Source: Ephemerocybe angulata (taxonomy: Eukaryota > Basidiomycota > Agaricomycetes > Agaricales > Psathyrellaceae). Taken from it: 64,000 bases of DNA. A program made the translations under genes and the position numbers. Of the stretch, positions 21,190 through 32,320 are shown piece by piece. The DNA is taken from assembly GCA_013368325.1 (NCBI GenBank), contig JAACJK010000164.1, positions 186,001-250,000 on the forward strand, given 5' to 3'. The notes below the pieces were generated by a model, which saw only the letters and a program-made list of their open reading frames with translations, was not told where the DNA came from and searched no databases. Position 1 is the stretch's first letter, and each line of letters begins with the position of its first letter.

Positions 21190-22303
21190 TAGCGGTACTT
21201 TCTTGGTCCTGCAGCGTCCAGTCTTTCAGCTGTCCGATAGTAGTGTTTGGGTGCTTATGTATGGCTTATAATGTCATTTTATTGTGCAAAATAAAGTGAG
21301 TATGGCCTGTACTGAGCGGATATCGAGGAGGTGACCGGTGACCGAGTCAAAGCAGATGTGCTACCTAATCATTCACACGCCGCGACAAAATATCCGTGCC
21401 GCGCGGAGTCGAAGCCAAGTTCCCTTCCTTCCTCCCTCGCTGTGAAATTCTGCGTTATCGGATGAAACTCGCAGCCGTGAATTTCTGCCTCTGGGATCTG
21501 ATGTTAGCGCGAGGCGCCGAAACACGGTGTTATGGGAGGACCGGGCGCAATATATGGCAGTGGAGAAGCGACGTTTGGTGCATTGAATCGTAAGTAAGGT
21601 GTGAATGAATTGTTCAGGGCACGGCCTTCACTTCACTCTGCTCCGGCACTGGCACTGGCAGAGAAAATGTACGGCAGGAATTGAAAGTTTGGGGATATGG
21701 TGAAGAGGTCTGGGCCATCTGGGTCGTCTGGTGAGGTGAGTGGTCAAATGCTCATCCTCAATATGCTGCTCCTGACCGAGGTCAAGCAGTTGTTTTCGAG
21801 CTGCCAGATCCTACGTCCAGTGAAACGCGAAAAGGCATCAAGAATCCCAAAAGAATCCAGAGATGGACGGCGCCTAATCGTGGCCTGATGCCAGATTGAG
21901 CAGCGTTTTCGCCGAAACTGTCCGAATTGGTGCCTGCACCACTTTGACAGCCAGCGCAAATGAACCTTTACAATCGCACCATGCCCCATTGCACACCTCT
22001 TCATCTGACCGGTGATTCTTTGTTTATTGAACCTTTTGAAGTTTGAATGCTTCTTTCAGGGGCAGGGCGAAACCGCGCTCACTTACTGGTGTGCAGGAAC
22101 CAAAGTAGACCGGCAGTTACTGCGTCGATGGAGGAAAGTCCCCACGGGCCTGCGGAGCTTGTTTGGGGATGGTCTAGCTGTCAATGGGGGGACTGCACCT
22201 CGTTTCTGCACTGTCACGGAGTCATGAATGAGAATATATAGGTGTGTGGTATATGTCCGGGATTGCATGAGCTTACCAACTGCTCTCTGCCACCGAACAG
22301 GAC
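21190..22303. other. Intergenic, no supported gene
   Basis: About 1.1 kb between the kinase stop and the DUF6535 start. Short ORFs on both strands lack protein character. ATAAAGTGAGT-type AT-rich sequence near 21260-21300 may hold the kinase polyadenylation region. Confidence 0.5.
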
Positions 22304-25270
22304 ATGCCTCACGAGCACGACACGACGCACGGTGCAGAGCTGAGCGGATGGGATGCATATCGGTGCAAGCCTTCTACTCCCCTACAGGCGCGGTTTGCAG
22401 GGCAGAACACGACGATAGCGGGCGAGCGCCCGTCGAAGATCAAGCCTCTGGGGAACCAGTGGGGAGCTGCGAATGAGGAATGGGTGGATTGTAACGTCGC
22501 GAGTCGCGAGCATGATAAGAACATTACAGAGAATTGGAACAAAGAGATGGACAACCAGTTACTTTTCGTAAGTAGAAGTTGCGCTTCATCGATCATCTCC
22601 GGTACACTAACCCTAACTCCCTGATGTACGCAGGCATCCCTCTTCTCTGGCATCGTATCTGGTTTCCTCCTCTCCGCGACCGACTTCGTACGCACGGACA
22701 AATATGATTCCCTACACGCCAAACTTTCCTCAATCGCAGTCAATGTCCTCTGGTTCGCAAGCCTTATCATATCACTCAACTCCGTGCTCTGTGCTATCCT
22801 GGTGAAGCAATGGCTCGCCGAGTATGCATGGGAGCACGACGGCCACACCGTCCTCCCGCCGCGCATCAACTTCGCTGTGCGCCACCTCCGCTTCGAGCGC
22901 CTGCACCTCTCGAACATGCCCATATTCATCGACTACCTGCCCCTACAAATGATCGTCGGCGTCGGCCTCTTCTACGCGGGCCTCCTCGCGTTTATGTGGT
23001 ACCTCAACCCCATCGTTGCCGGCATCGGTACAGGCCTCATTGTGGCCTCAATTTCGATATTCTTTGTCACGACGTACCTCCCCGCGACGGACCCGCTGTC
23101 GCCGTACCAGTCGATCCAGGCGTGGATCGTGCGCCGCGCGGGGGAGTACATAAAGGCGAAGCTCCCGGGGAAGAAGAGGCAAGCGCTGCGCAAGGAGGAG
23201 GATAGGGTGGTGCCCGACGGCTGGGTCGACCACGCGCTGATGGAGGTCACCGCGGATTTGGACGCGAAGTACGAAAAGGCGGGGTTGTTGTGGCTGCAGG
23301 GCTCGCTGGCGACCTGGCAGCCTGACCTTGTTAAGCAGAGTTTTGGAGCTGCGCTGTCGCTGCCGCAGGTGGTCAGGGCGCAGACTCTCATCGCGCTATG
23401 TCTGGAGTACGTTCCGAAGGCGGGATTGGAGTCGGATGATATCAGAGTTATGACGGATATTGCAGTTCGGTTTGGGAATACGGGGAAGGAGAAGATGTTT
23501 GGGCCTGTGTATGCGGCGCTGTATGGGCATTTGGCGATACTGGTGGAGTCGAGTTATGAGCCGACGGCGGCGAGGCCTCCAAGCTCGGAGACGCTGCTTG
23601 ATACGACGAGGGTGTTGTTGATTCTACTGCAGCATCCTGAGTGGATTCAGGAGGAAAAGGCGGAAGGATGGAGTCTTATGTTTTCGCTGGTTAAGTCGGC
23701 GGTTTTTTTGGAGATCCCGTATGAGAGAAGGCGGGTTCTGTCGAAGAGGATCTTCAGTACGTTCCTTGCGCACGCTCTGGCGCAGGATGCCTGGCGGGAC
23801 GAGGATATGGGTATACCTCATAAGCGCCCGTTCGGGTCTAAAAGGTTCACGGATGCTCAAGTCCAAGGTGTGTGCCTGTGGGGAGTTCTATTCTTTGGAT
23901 TGCGTTGATGAGTCCCCGCAGCCATGTTCTTCCCCAAACAATGGACGACGGCTCCTTTCAGCAACACCAGAAATTCATACTTCGAGGAAGAGCTCTGGAT
24001 CTTAACAACTTCCTGCTCGCTGTTTGGTTATCTCAACTTCGACCCTCCGGACGATGCACTGAAGCATCAGGAGGCTATCAAAAGCTGCCTGCACACAATG
24101 CTGGAATACCTGCAGGGTGAGGCGAAGAACGGGGTTTATGGGCACCTCCAGAATGCCATGAAACTGTGGACGAGAATCTTGTCACAGCAGACGGAGAGCG
24201 GCTCGTATACGATACAGACGCTCTTGGGAGGTGAGGATGACGATTCAGAGGGGGTTGGAAAGGCACTCCAAGAGGTGTTGAGCGCTTTGGCTAACATCGT
24301 CGCTGAGGATCCTAATTCTCAAAATCTAAGTGCTAGGCTCTGGAGCCTTCGCCTTTTGAGCGGTAATGCTCAGGTGCGTGGCGTTGTGATAGCCTCTGGT
24401 ACATGGTGGGACCTAACACCATTACAGGTTATACACGAATTGTTCGAGGACGAAAACCTCACCATAGAACCATCGGAAGCCCTCAAGCCTATCGGTCCAT
24501 CGAAAGGGCTCGCTGCTGGAATACACTTCCTTGAAGCTGACGAGGTACTGCAAGTAGGCGAAACGATGCTGGCTGCGTTCCCTCCAGCACCATGGAAACC
24601 CGCCGACCTGGACTATAATTATCAACATGCCCTCATCACTTGTTTCCTATTCCACATCGTCTCGTGCAACGATCACGCTCATCACAGCGACCTGGAGGTC
24701 GCCAAGACTATCGCCGACCTGCTCGTTCACGACGACGGAACGATAGGGCAGCTTTCCGAATCTAAACAAAAGCACCTGGAGTCCGCTCTTGCGTTATCTT
24801 TAGGTCGGTTCGCCAATGCATTCAAGACATGGCAGGGCGATAGCGCGCCCCCAGCGTCCGACGTGACGGCTACGAGAACTGTCGTACTAGAAGCAGTGGT
24901 CAAGGAAAGCTCCAAAGATCGACCTGCAGTCTTCCTCGCCCTTGGTTCCGCGGCGCTGGCTCTCCTTGCACCCTGGACCCAGTCCCAGGTGAACGAGTAT
25001 CCTGCGATGCAGCGCACCCTTGATGCGATGGCATCGTTCCTCAACCGGGTCGATGTGCGCGGTGTTAACCGGCAGCGACAGCCTTGGATAGTGCAGTGCT
25101 TGGAGAGTATTAGGGACTCGTTTAGGGGAAATCCCAGTGCTTGGACGAGTGCACCGTCAAGCTCGTTGGCCAACTTTATTGCATCGCTACGCGAACGTTG
25201 TGGGTTTTCGGGTTGGAGTGATATGGAGCGGAAGGCTTTGGTGGACGTCTTGAGGGAGTCACGGACTTAG
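22304..25270 (+). CDS. DUF6535 membrane protein
   Basis: Four exons (22304-22567, 22634-23867, 23922-24373, 24428-25270) join to 930 residues. The DUF6535 signature spans the first junction: EHDKNITENWNKEMDNQLLF then ASLFSGIVSGFLLSATDFV. The next helices are VLWFASLIISLNSVLCAILVKQWLAEY, LPLQMIVGVGLFYAGLLAFMWYL and VAGIGTGLIVASISIFFVTTYLP, so four membrane spans lie in the first 250 residues. The remaining 680 residues are a helical, repeat-like cytosolic region (ALMEVTADLDAKYEKAGLLWLQGSL...). The domain is common in Agaricomycetes and its function is unknown. The third intron is 54 nt and in frame, so it could also be retained. The start gives a short hydrophilic N-terminus. Confidence 0.85.
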
Positions 25271-25903
25271 TTAGCTGCAGTATTCTAGATGTATTATTAT
25301 TGGACATGGAGAGAAGAAACGCGCAAATCGTCGTCAACGTTAAGAAAGATTTTGGCTTTGTGTTACGTACCCTTTCGCCAAACATTCCGGCTGCCACAAA
25401 GGATCTCGGCGAGTCTGCAACGGAACTCGGCGGACTCACCCATTCATCTGAACCGCCAACGGCGAACAATCAAGTCAGCCGTCATTACGGACAGCGTTGA
25501 TGAGGGTGGTGGGTATATATAGGCCAAGATGAATGGCTGACGGTTTCTGTGTGCACGAAACCTGGTTCGAATCGTCACTCACCGGCTTCCCTCCTCTTCT
25601 CCTTCTCCTTCCCTAGGTTCTTTGTGCGCGTTTGAAGCTTAGCTGCCCCTCTTGAAGAGCCTCTATTAGCTTCTTTGGTTCTAGCCCGCCATCCTAGTCC
25701 ATTAAACGCAGTTTGAAGCCGTAGCCCCTCTACCCTTCAAAGCAAACCAACTTGCCACCCCCCTTCCGCCCATTTCCAACGAGGACCAAGTCGATCGCTT
25801 CATTAAAACCGCAGGCCAGGTTTAAAAGACATAAAAACACGTCGGAACCCAACTTTCAACGACGCACATTCATTCCAACCCCCACCTACCCACCGACCCG
25901 ACC
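25271..25903. other. Intergenic; 5' region of the small secreted protein gene
   Basis: No gene is supported. CT-rich tracts and cttccaacgaggacc-type sequence precede the start at 25904. Confidence 0.45.
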
Positions 25904-26239
25904 ATGTTCTTCTTCAAGTTCACCTTCATCTTCACCATCCTGGCCTTCCTCTCCATGACGGCGACCGCCCTCCCCGTCGCCTTCTCCACTGGAAGTGGGG
26001 CCCCGGGCAGTCTGCTCGGACGTACCTACATGCACCGCGCCGTCGTCGCTTCCCCCGCCGCCGTGGCTGCACGCGAAGACAACCTGGCAGCAGCACCTGC
26101 CGCCCGCCGTGCGCCCGTCGCCGTCGCTGACGCCGACCTCGAGGACTTCAAGCCCATGAAGCGCAGCGAACGGTTCCAACGCCGCATTTCAGCGCGCAGC
26201 CGGCTCAGCGCCGCTGCCGTGCTTGACACCCAGAATTGA
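25904..26239 (+). CDS. Small secreted cysteine-free protein
   Basis: This is a single-exon protein of 111 residues. MFFFKFTFIFTILAFLSMTATA is a clear signal peptide with probable cleavage near residue 22-24 (ATA-LP). The mature part is Ala/Arg-rich, has no cysteine, and carries dibasic or monobasic sites (AARRAP, MKRSER, FQRRIS) that Kex2-like proteases could cut. I recognise no family. The reading frame agrees with a typical fungal context (cgaccATGTTC). It could be a processed secreted peptide precursor or a cell-surface effector-like protein. The 3' end is unusual: two hairpins follow the stop codon directly. Confidence 0.6.
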   Translation: MFFFKFTFIFTILAFLSMTATALPVAFSTGSGAPGSLLGRTYMHRAVVASPAAVAAREDNLAAAPAARRAPVAVADADLEDFKPMKRSERFQRRISARSRLSAAAVLDTQN

Positions 26240-26240
26240 G

Positions 26241-26300
26241 GAGTGTGCCTGGCATAAGCACGCTCCGCCACCGGGCCAGGGCACTCTGCGAATGCCCTGG
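26241..26300 (+). other. Two tandem 8-bp hairpins right after the stop codon
   Basis: GAGTGTGC / GCACGCTC (26241-26248 with 26258-26265; one G-T wobble, 9-nt loop) is followed by CCAGGGCA / TGCCCTGG (26276-26283 with 26293-26300; perfect, 9-nt loop). The first stem starts one base after the TGA of the secreted-protein gene. They could act in transcript stability or end formation; this is inferred from structure only. Confidence 0.55.
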
Positions 26301-26969
26301 ATGCACGAACTGTCGATGAAGAAACACCTGCACTTGTACCACCACCACCCCTAGAACATCGTCATGACCACCAAAAACTTACGGTTACGCTCGCCAGCTT
26401 GATGTAGGCGGCACCGTTGTATCACCATCGCTTGGCGACCCCTTCGACCACATTCCTTCCTTTGTACCTCAAGCTCGCCCTGTTCGACTTCGGCGCTAGA
26501 AGCCCTTCCCTTCCTTTTTCTACCTTTTTCTTCTTCCCCCTCCCCCACCATATCCTCGCTAGCCTGACGATCCCAGTGATCCAAGGAAGTCTCTGTTGCT
26601 AGACCCCAGTTGTCTTCGAGTAGTGTACCTTTTTTCTTTGCGAGACATTGTATGTTTGTTTCCGGACCATCTTGGTAGATGCTAGCTTTCGAACCGGGAC
26701 TTCGCCTTGCTTTTTCTTTCGGGTTTTTGATACTTAGAAGTGGATAGAGTCGATTTCTAGTTGTATAATAACGCGCATTGTTCTTCTTGTCTGTCGCTGT
26801 GCAGGATCTTCGAGCCTGAGGAAGATATAAGTGATAGCGGATGGTGACTGGAGGACATTGTGAGGAGAACGAGGAAGGGCGGGCGCTTCCGCAAGCCCCC
26901 AAATGGTGTACAAAGACAGCCAAACAACGCGACCACGTCAATTTCAAAAGTTGGCGCCTTTGCCACCCA
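26301..26969. other. Intergenic, no convincing gene
   Basis: A 198-codon minus-strand frame (26351-26947) is rich in Lys/Glu/Arg runs that mirror CT-rich plus-strand tracts (ttcctttttctacc). I take it as chance. Confidence 0.4.
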
Positions 26970-27189
26970 GCCCAGGCGTTGGCATTCGGTTCTTCACACC
27001 CACCTCACCACGCGCATGGTCCTCCGTATCCGAAGCCTCGAACGCAGAACGCGTGGCTCAAAAGGCGATATTGCGCTTACGAACTTGCATTGTTCCATCG
27101 AGCGCCGGAGAGCTGCTGCTGAAGAGGCCGGACGGAGACAAGTCCTTGAAGTCAAAGGCACCTCGCGTCCCGTACACAAAAGCTCGTAG
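26970..27189 (+). pseudogene. Solo last exon of a DUF6533 gene
   Basis: It reads RRWHSVLHTHLTTRMVLRIRSLERR...GSKGDIALTNLHCSIERRR and stops at 27189. The R-W-H-S-V-L-x-TRMVL-x-IR core matches the last exon of the family. No membrane-spanning exon lies upstream. It is tail-to-tail with gene D, whose last exon ends 36 bp away. The relic at 2831-3020 shares the same 5' boundary (gcgttggcattcggttct) and tail (cttgaagtcaaa). Confidence 0.7.
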
Positions 27190-27224
27190 ACTATTACTTC
27201 ATAGGATATATAGTGCTACACCAT

Positions 27225-29120
27225 TCAGACAGTGACATCAGACAGTGTGTCCGGTACAGTCGTGCCACTGTGACTGGTATTCTTCGATCTGACCTGCGTC
27301 GGTGGGGCCGCAGCAAAACGCATCGACTGGAACGAGCGTGTAGTCCCATTGCGCTCCGAAGTTCCGAGTGCAACGTCGCCCTTTGAGCCGTGAATACCGG
27401 GTCCTAGCTTTCGAACATGGAGGACCATGCGTGTTGAGAGCGTGGAGTGGAGGACCATCTGTGGGCTAATTAATGCAGACTCGGTAAGCTCTAGAGGTCT
27501 TCATAGACGGCGGTGCCAGGCAAGGTTGTGTGCCTGTCAGACTTACACTGTAAGCATGTAGATGTAACCAAGCTGTTCATTATGACGAAGAGACTTCAGT
27601 ACTATTGAGATGGATATTGATGCAATGGCGGACGTACCGGGGCCACGAGATTGCAGATAATGTTCCCGGCTGAGACGGCTGTAATAGAAGAAGTATTTAT
27701 GACCAGGGCTAGTGCGAGGACTGAAGACCTACGACATACCAGAGAGAAGCAAGAAATAAATCAGTCCGTCACGGGAGAATGTTGCGATGAGAGGACTCTT
27801 TGTTGATTTGTGCTTCGAAAAGCAGAGCCAGATCGTGATGACCAGAATTGCTGCAACAATGCAGACAACAGCCGTTAGCATGGTCGCCGCTGAGTCAAGG
27901 CTAGCACGTACCGAGTTCGCTGACTAGAAGGAGGATAAAGGCCACAGACAGAAGATGGGCCTCTGCTTTGAATGTGTAACACGGAATAAGCTCTGGGTAA
28001 GGAGAAGGGGCATCTACCGAGAAGCCAAAGTCAGCGATGTCGATGATGGCCTTAGTATGGGCGACACTGGCGAGTATAGCGTAAACGACGTGGCACGTAC
28101 ATACTATGGAGGTGATGAACTTGAACAGCAATGCGTAGGCCGCACTATGGATGCCCTGTGACGCACCCAGTTATCAGCCAAAACTTAAGAAGTTTAGACG
28201 CTAGTACGCTGCCACCCTTACCACAAATATTGTCAGCAGAAATGCACCCAATCTTCTGTCTGTCCCACCAATTGCGTAGACCCGTAGAAATAGAATGGCT
28301 AGAGGTAAAGCAGGCGCACAACGCCTGTAAGCTTCAAGTTTGGCACTGAGACACGCCGAGCACTAACCTTCCGCCACTGTCACTTCGACCACCGTTAGGA
28401 CTGTATATTTGCCGGATTAGTGGAGCTCTCGCGCAGTGTGTAGTGTGACTTACGAGCGCCAAAGACAAATACCCATTGGCATTGCTACGAAACGTTTCCC
28501 TTTCAATTTTCCGGTCTCTCGCTGTTCCTAGTGGGTCGTACTTACATTGACACTCAGATTCGGTGAGAGAGAAACTGGGGTCGTGTCAACAATCTCAAGT
28601 CCTGATGATATTATGCGAAGCAAAGGTACTCACTGAACGGCGCTGGGCCAATTAACTCTACGAACACGAGGTAGCGGGCCAAGAGATATAGGACCTTCCC
28701 CAGATTCCATTTTCGTGCCCATATCAACGAGATCTTGATTGGTTTTCAGTTCGGAGTACGTAGGAGGAGGGTCATGAATGAATTGGGCGGCCTATGGCTT
28801 ACCTCAAGTGGAAGACAGTGCAGGGCTTCTGCGAACTTCAATCGCACTCGTTAGTATTCCATTTGAGGAATGGTATAGACATACAGCGAATACCGTGATT
28901 GCAACTGAGCGTCGAACGGCAGGGGACGTGGGACAAGCATTGTCAACAAGAGAAATCGGCGGAAGAATAGATCAGGGCGTACTGAATAAATACTGGAAAA
29001 TAAAGCGGAGAACCTGTTAGTAAGGGCGAGGGCTGACCAGGAGCTGACCATACATACCCTGGTGTTCAGGTCGATTTTCGCGTCCTCGATGAACTCGACA
29101 GGAAAGCTGTTGGTATTCAT
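27225..29120 (-). CDS. DUF6533 multi-pass membrane protein (gene D)
   Basis: The minus-strand start is MNTNSFPVEFIEDAKIDLNTR at 29120. It is followed by a 10-nt exon (28992-28983), a short exon reading AITVFA, FAEALHCLPLE, then the DUF6533 core ISLIWARKWNLGK, VLYLLARYLVFVELIGP. Later exons give LFKFITSIVCTCHVVYAILA and AEAHLLSVAFILLLVSEL. The last exon (27458-27225) reads MVLHSTLSTRMVLHVRKLG and ends ...PDTLSDVTV. The exon pattern equals genes A and H. At the third intron the obvious donor/acceptor pair makes a TAA, but GCT-GTATGT with acceptor TTGAAG keeps the frame, so I call the gene intact with slight doubt. Seven or so membrane helices are expected; function is unknown. Confidence 0.75.
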
Positions 29121-29623
29121 GCCAGTGGTCAGCGCCGCGCAGCCGAGCGTCGTCGGGAGTAGCGATGGCGGGGAACGCTCGACGCAAGTTTGGGAAGGGC
29201 AGGGCGTCGAACTCTTGCCCCCGCCATATAAATTAGTTGTGCCAGGAGTCCTTCTGTACGTACTTCTACTGGGAGGATAACGAGAAAATAGGAAGACAAC
29301 ATCCGATATGACGTTGATTTGCGTCCACAATCCGTGGTGCTAGGATCGCTGCCGTGAAAGGCCACTCCCACTGTAGACTTCTTAGTAGACTCCGAGCCCA
29401 ATTCAATATGATTATCGTATGTCTTCATCAGATTCTGACACCAGGGTCATAGAACGCTGTCCCTGACGCGACGATCATGATGCATATTGTGGATACCAAT
29501 CTTTGGGACTGTTGGAAGTTGTATTGTTTCGGACACGTCGGGAGCGCCGACTGGACTTCGAAATGACGCCGTCAGGACCCGAGAGTGAATATTGGATCGA
29601 CGGTGGGGGGTATATTGTGGAGG
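29121..29623. other. Intergenic between DUF6533 gene D and the RING gene
   Basis: No gene is supported. 29497-29642 is the segment repeated in inverted form at 2666-2830. Confidence 0.5.
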
Positions 29624-30619
29624 TCAGCTCAAGGCTGAGCCAGAACCATATTCGACGATCAGGGAATCTTCGCCGTCATCTTCCATCGTCTGGGACTGCC
29701 TCCTCGAGTTCTTCCTCCGATTCTGACTCCCCAGAACCTTTAGTTTCGACTTCAGGAGTCGTTCCTAGTACATCATCAGCTATCTGGACATTCACGGCGA
29801 AAGTCCTGGCTACTCACCGACTTCTGGAGCCTCTCGATCTTCTGTTGATAGTCCGCATTCGCTCGATCGAACTCGTCTTTCAAGCTCTTGGCTTTGACTT
29901 TCTGGATAGCATATAGACGTTGCAGCTCCTCCACCTCGCTCCTGGCGAGCGATCTTTCTTCCGACAGTTGCTCCTTGTCCCGTAACAAAGCCTGGTTCTG
30001 GCTTCGAGTTTCGGTGAGTTGGGATTCTAGCAATCGCAGCTGCGCCTGGAGCTCGTCATTCTGCTTTCTGAGCTTGGAGTTCCGCCTATTTACCCCTCTG
30101 TACTTCTCCACTTTCTCCGTGAGAGGCTTGACCACAGTTTCGATCGTTCTCGCTGCTGCAAGGAGCGTCTCCTGTGAACGTGAGCATTGGCAGTCGGATT
30201 GTGTATGCAGATGGTGACTTACAGAGTCATCAGTGCTCATTCCTTCACCACTCTGATGCTCAGCATCGCGCAGTCTTTGCGGCAGATTTCTGAAGTTCTC
30301 CAGACTAGGATCTGCTTGGATGGTGCTCAAGTCGGCTGTGAGACGCCTCGTTCGCGCCTCCGGTGTATCCTCGACAAGTTCTGCATAAATAGGCCGAGGA
30401 GGATACTCTCCGTACGGCGTGTTACACAAAGCGCATGTTGAGGTTGATATTCGTATCCGCTCGGTGCAGGTATTGCAAAATCCGTGCCCTATTGTTGTTG
30501 GTTGAGTTTTCCTCTTTGTCAGAGAAAAGGATAGTAGTCTTACCGCATTTAAGGAACCGGAATTCAGATAGCTCATGGGCGTCGCAGCAGACGCTACACA
30601 GTAGTTTTGTGGCTGGCAT
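29624..30619 (-). CDS. RING-finger / coiled-coil protein
   Basis: Four exons (30619-30544, 30488-30223, 30171-29818, 29764-29624) join to 278 residues. The N-terminal C3HC4 RING at residues 7-50 reads LLCSVCCDAHELSEFRFLKCG, HGFCNTCTERI, STCALCNTPYG. An acidic linker follows, then a coiled coil of about 130 residues (ETLLAAARTIETVVKPL; KLRKQNDELQAQLRLLESQL; EVEELQRLYAIQKVKAKSL). The tail is basic then acidic (NRRKNSRRQSQ, MEDDGEDSLIVEYGSG). The fold suggests an E3 ubiquitin ligase that dimerises through the coil; the target is unknown. The start lies just before the RING. The promoter holds TGACGTCA at 30719-30726. A RING-less relic lies at 665-1208 and a gene-less copy of the locus flanks at 2628-2830. 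Confidence 0.87.
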
Positions 30620-30718
30620 TTGGAGAAGGTGATGGTTAAGAGCAAGCTGGGAACCTCGTGTCGAGTGCTCGGATACTGTTCTGACGCGCCGACGCGACTT
30701 CGGAAGTTGCCATAAATG

Positions 30719-30726
30719 TGACGTCA
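30719..30726. promoter_or_regulatory. TGACGTCA palindrome in the RING gene promoter
   Basis: The CRE/ATF-like octamer lies about 100 bp upstream of the start codon. The RING relic keeps the same site with the same flanks (CCGCGTGACGTCAC ... TTCCGAAG), so the block was part of the duplicated unit. Confidence 0.4.
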
Positions 30727-30817
30727 CGCGGACCCGCTCACTCAGGGGCTGGAGAGGTCGACATGCGGTAAACCTAACTATTGGGATGCAGGTTCATGTC
30801 CTTGAACCGACCTATAC

Positions 30818-31341
30818 CTATGCAATCTATGTATGTACCCCGCAGAATGGCATTTCTGTTCAAAGGCCGAGTGCCTCTCTTGCTTCTCGAAAACAAGTTC
30901 GACGCGTTCCATGTACCCCAACAGAAACTGTTAGAACGAGCATGAACGCCCTATTTCGCCGGTCATCAAACGAAATATTTGATTCAAATTCAAGCTGAGT
31001 CTGGCTTTGAAGCTGCTGCTCGCCGGATACCTACCTACCATAGAGCTGCTAGTCCAATGGCATAATGATCTAGACCTTAAAGAGACTGAGGGCATCTCGC
31101 TTCGATAAGGCCCATATTTCATCCGCGGGTACAGTGAGGAGCACAGCATTCCGAGCGAACGTCGCAATCGATGTGGCACCCGAGTGATGAAAGGAAGGAC
31201 CATGATTGCGGGGATAGCCATTGGGCCAAGGCTTGAGCAATATATAAGGACTGGGGACCGCGAGGCGATGAGTCGCGATTCTCCACCCTCACCACCATCA
31301 ACCCATCCTCCGTACGACCTTCCTAAGCGAACGCGAACGAC
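30818..31341. other. Intergenic, no supported gene
   Basis: The first bases (30773-30818) are the RING-locus flank repeated at 2628-2665. A TATATAA box lies near 31240 (gagcaatatataagg), about 100 bp before the next start, with a CCACC-rich leader. Confidence 0.45.
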
Positions 31342-32258
31342 ATGGATTTCCTCAAGAACCTCAAGATTAGCGACGATAAGGAGGAGCACCAGAACCTTGC
31401 GACCACTGCACCTCCTGTGGCAGGTGAGCGTCCCGATGCGGCCTCAAAGGCCCTGCCCACAAACACTGATAATCGCTTTGCACACATTAGCGCCCGCCAA
31501 GGAAGAAAGCTTCTTCGGCAAACTTGCTAACACGATCAACGGTGAGGCTGTCTTCCGGCTCAAACCTCGCTACCTTGGTACTGAGCATCACAACTCCCCG
31601 TGACAGAGCACCAAACGCAGGCGACCCCCGCTCCGCTTCCTCAAGTCCAGGCCCCTCCCCCCAAGGAGGAGAGCTTCTTCCACAAGCTCGGCGACGCCGT
31701 CCAGGGAAAGCAGACACCCCCAGCTGCCCCAGTCCAGCCTCCCGCCCCTCACAAGGAGGAGAGCTTCTTCCACAAGCTCGGCGACGCCGTCCAGGGAAAG
31801 CAGACGCCTCCCCCTCCTCCTCCTGCCCCCGCCAAGCCTGAAGGTCTCTTTGACAAGATCGGCAGTGCCTTGGGCCACGAGAAGCCTGCGCCCCCGCCAC
31901 CCCAGAAGACCGACTTGTTCTCGAAGCTCACGGAAACTATCAGCGGAAAGCACGAGGAGCCGGCTAAGCCCCAGTCCTTGGGGGATAAGCTCAACCATGC
32001 CCTTGGTGGAGGGGCGAAGGGGGAGGCGGAGGAGGGAAAGTTGGATAAAGGTTAGCAATTTCCAAGAATACGGGCCTTGAATCTTGAATTGAAACTGATA
32101 CTGGTGTTCTTACAGTTGTCGATCTGTTCCAAGAGCATGTTCTGAAAGAAGGGCCTCAGCACAACGAGTCTGCCCTCGAACAGCTCAAAGACAAGCAGAT
32201 CGCCGACACCATCCGCAAGACGCTCGGGATCCCAGAGAAAGAGAAGAGCAGGAATTAG
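31342..32258 (+). CDS. Amphipathic-repeat hydrophilic protein
   Basis: Four exons (31342-31423, 31491-31541, 31607-32050, 32116-32258) join in frame to 239 residues. The start is MDFLKNLKISDDKEEHQ. The middle has a repeated amphipathic motif of 12-16 residues separated by Pro-rich linkers: KEESFFGKLANTIN, KEESFFHKLGDAVQGK (twice), PEGLFDKIGSALGHE, KTDLFSKLTETISGKHE, LGDKLNHALGGG. The C-terminus VVDLFQEHVLKEGPQHNESALEQLKDKQIADTIRKTLGI looks like a helical cap. There is no signal peptide. Alternating short helices and Pro spacers suggest a membrane- or lipid-surface-binding or stress-type hydrophilic protein; this is inference. A TATATAA about 100 bp upstream suggests strong expression. Confidence 0.75.
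31664..31804 (+). repeat. Exact ~51-bp coding repeat, 90-bp period
   Basis: The 51 bases coding KEESFFHKLGDAVQGKQ occur at about 31664-31714 and again at 31754-31804 with no visible difference even at silent sites. The other motif copies in the gene differ at DNA level. Confidence 0.8.
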
Positions 32259-32320
32259 GCGCCCAATATCCCAATGTACCATTAGTAAATAGTTACGTGC
32301 ACAATGTACTCCGTGTAATC

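Noticed and set aside
26351..26947. A 198-codon minus-strand frame upstream of the DUF6533 relic
   Set aside because: Its Lys/Glu/Arg runs reflect CT-rich plus-strand tracts, and no homologous partner or splice support is seen.
27225..29120. Calling DUF6533 gene D a pseudogene because of an apparent TAA at the third intron
   Set aside because: Using donor GTATGT after GCT and acceptor TTGAAG restores the frame and the family text (FAEALHCLPLE), so an intact gene is the better reading.
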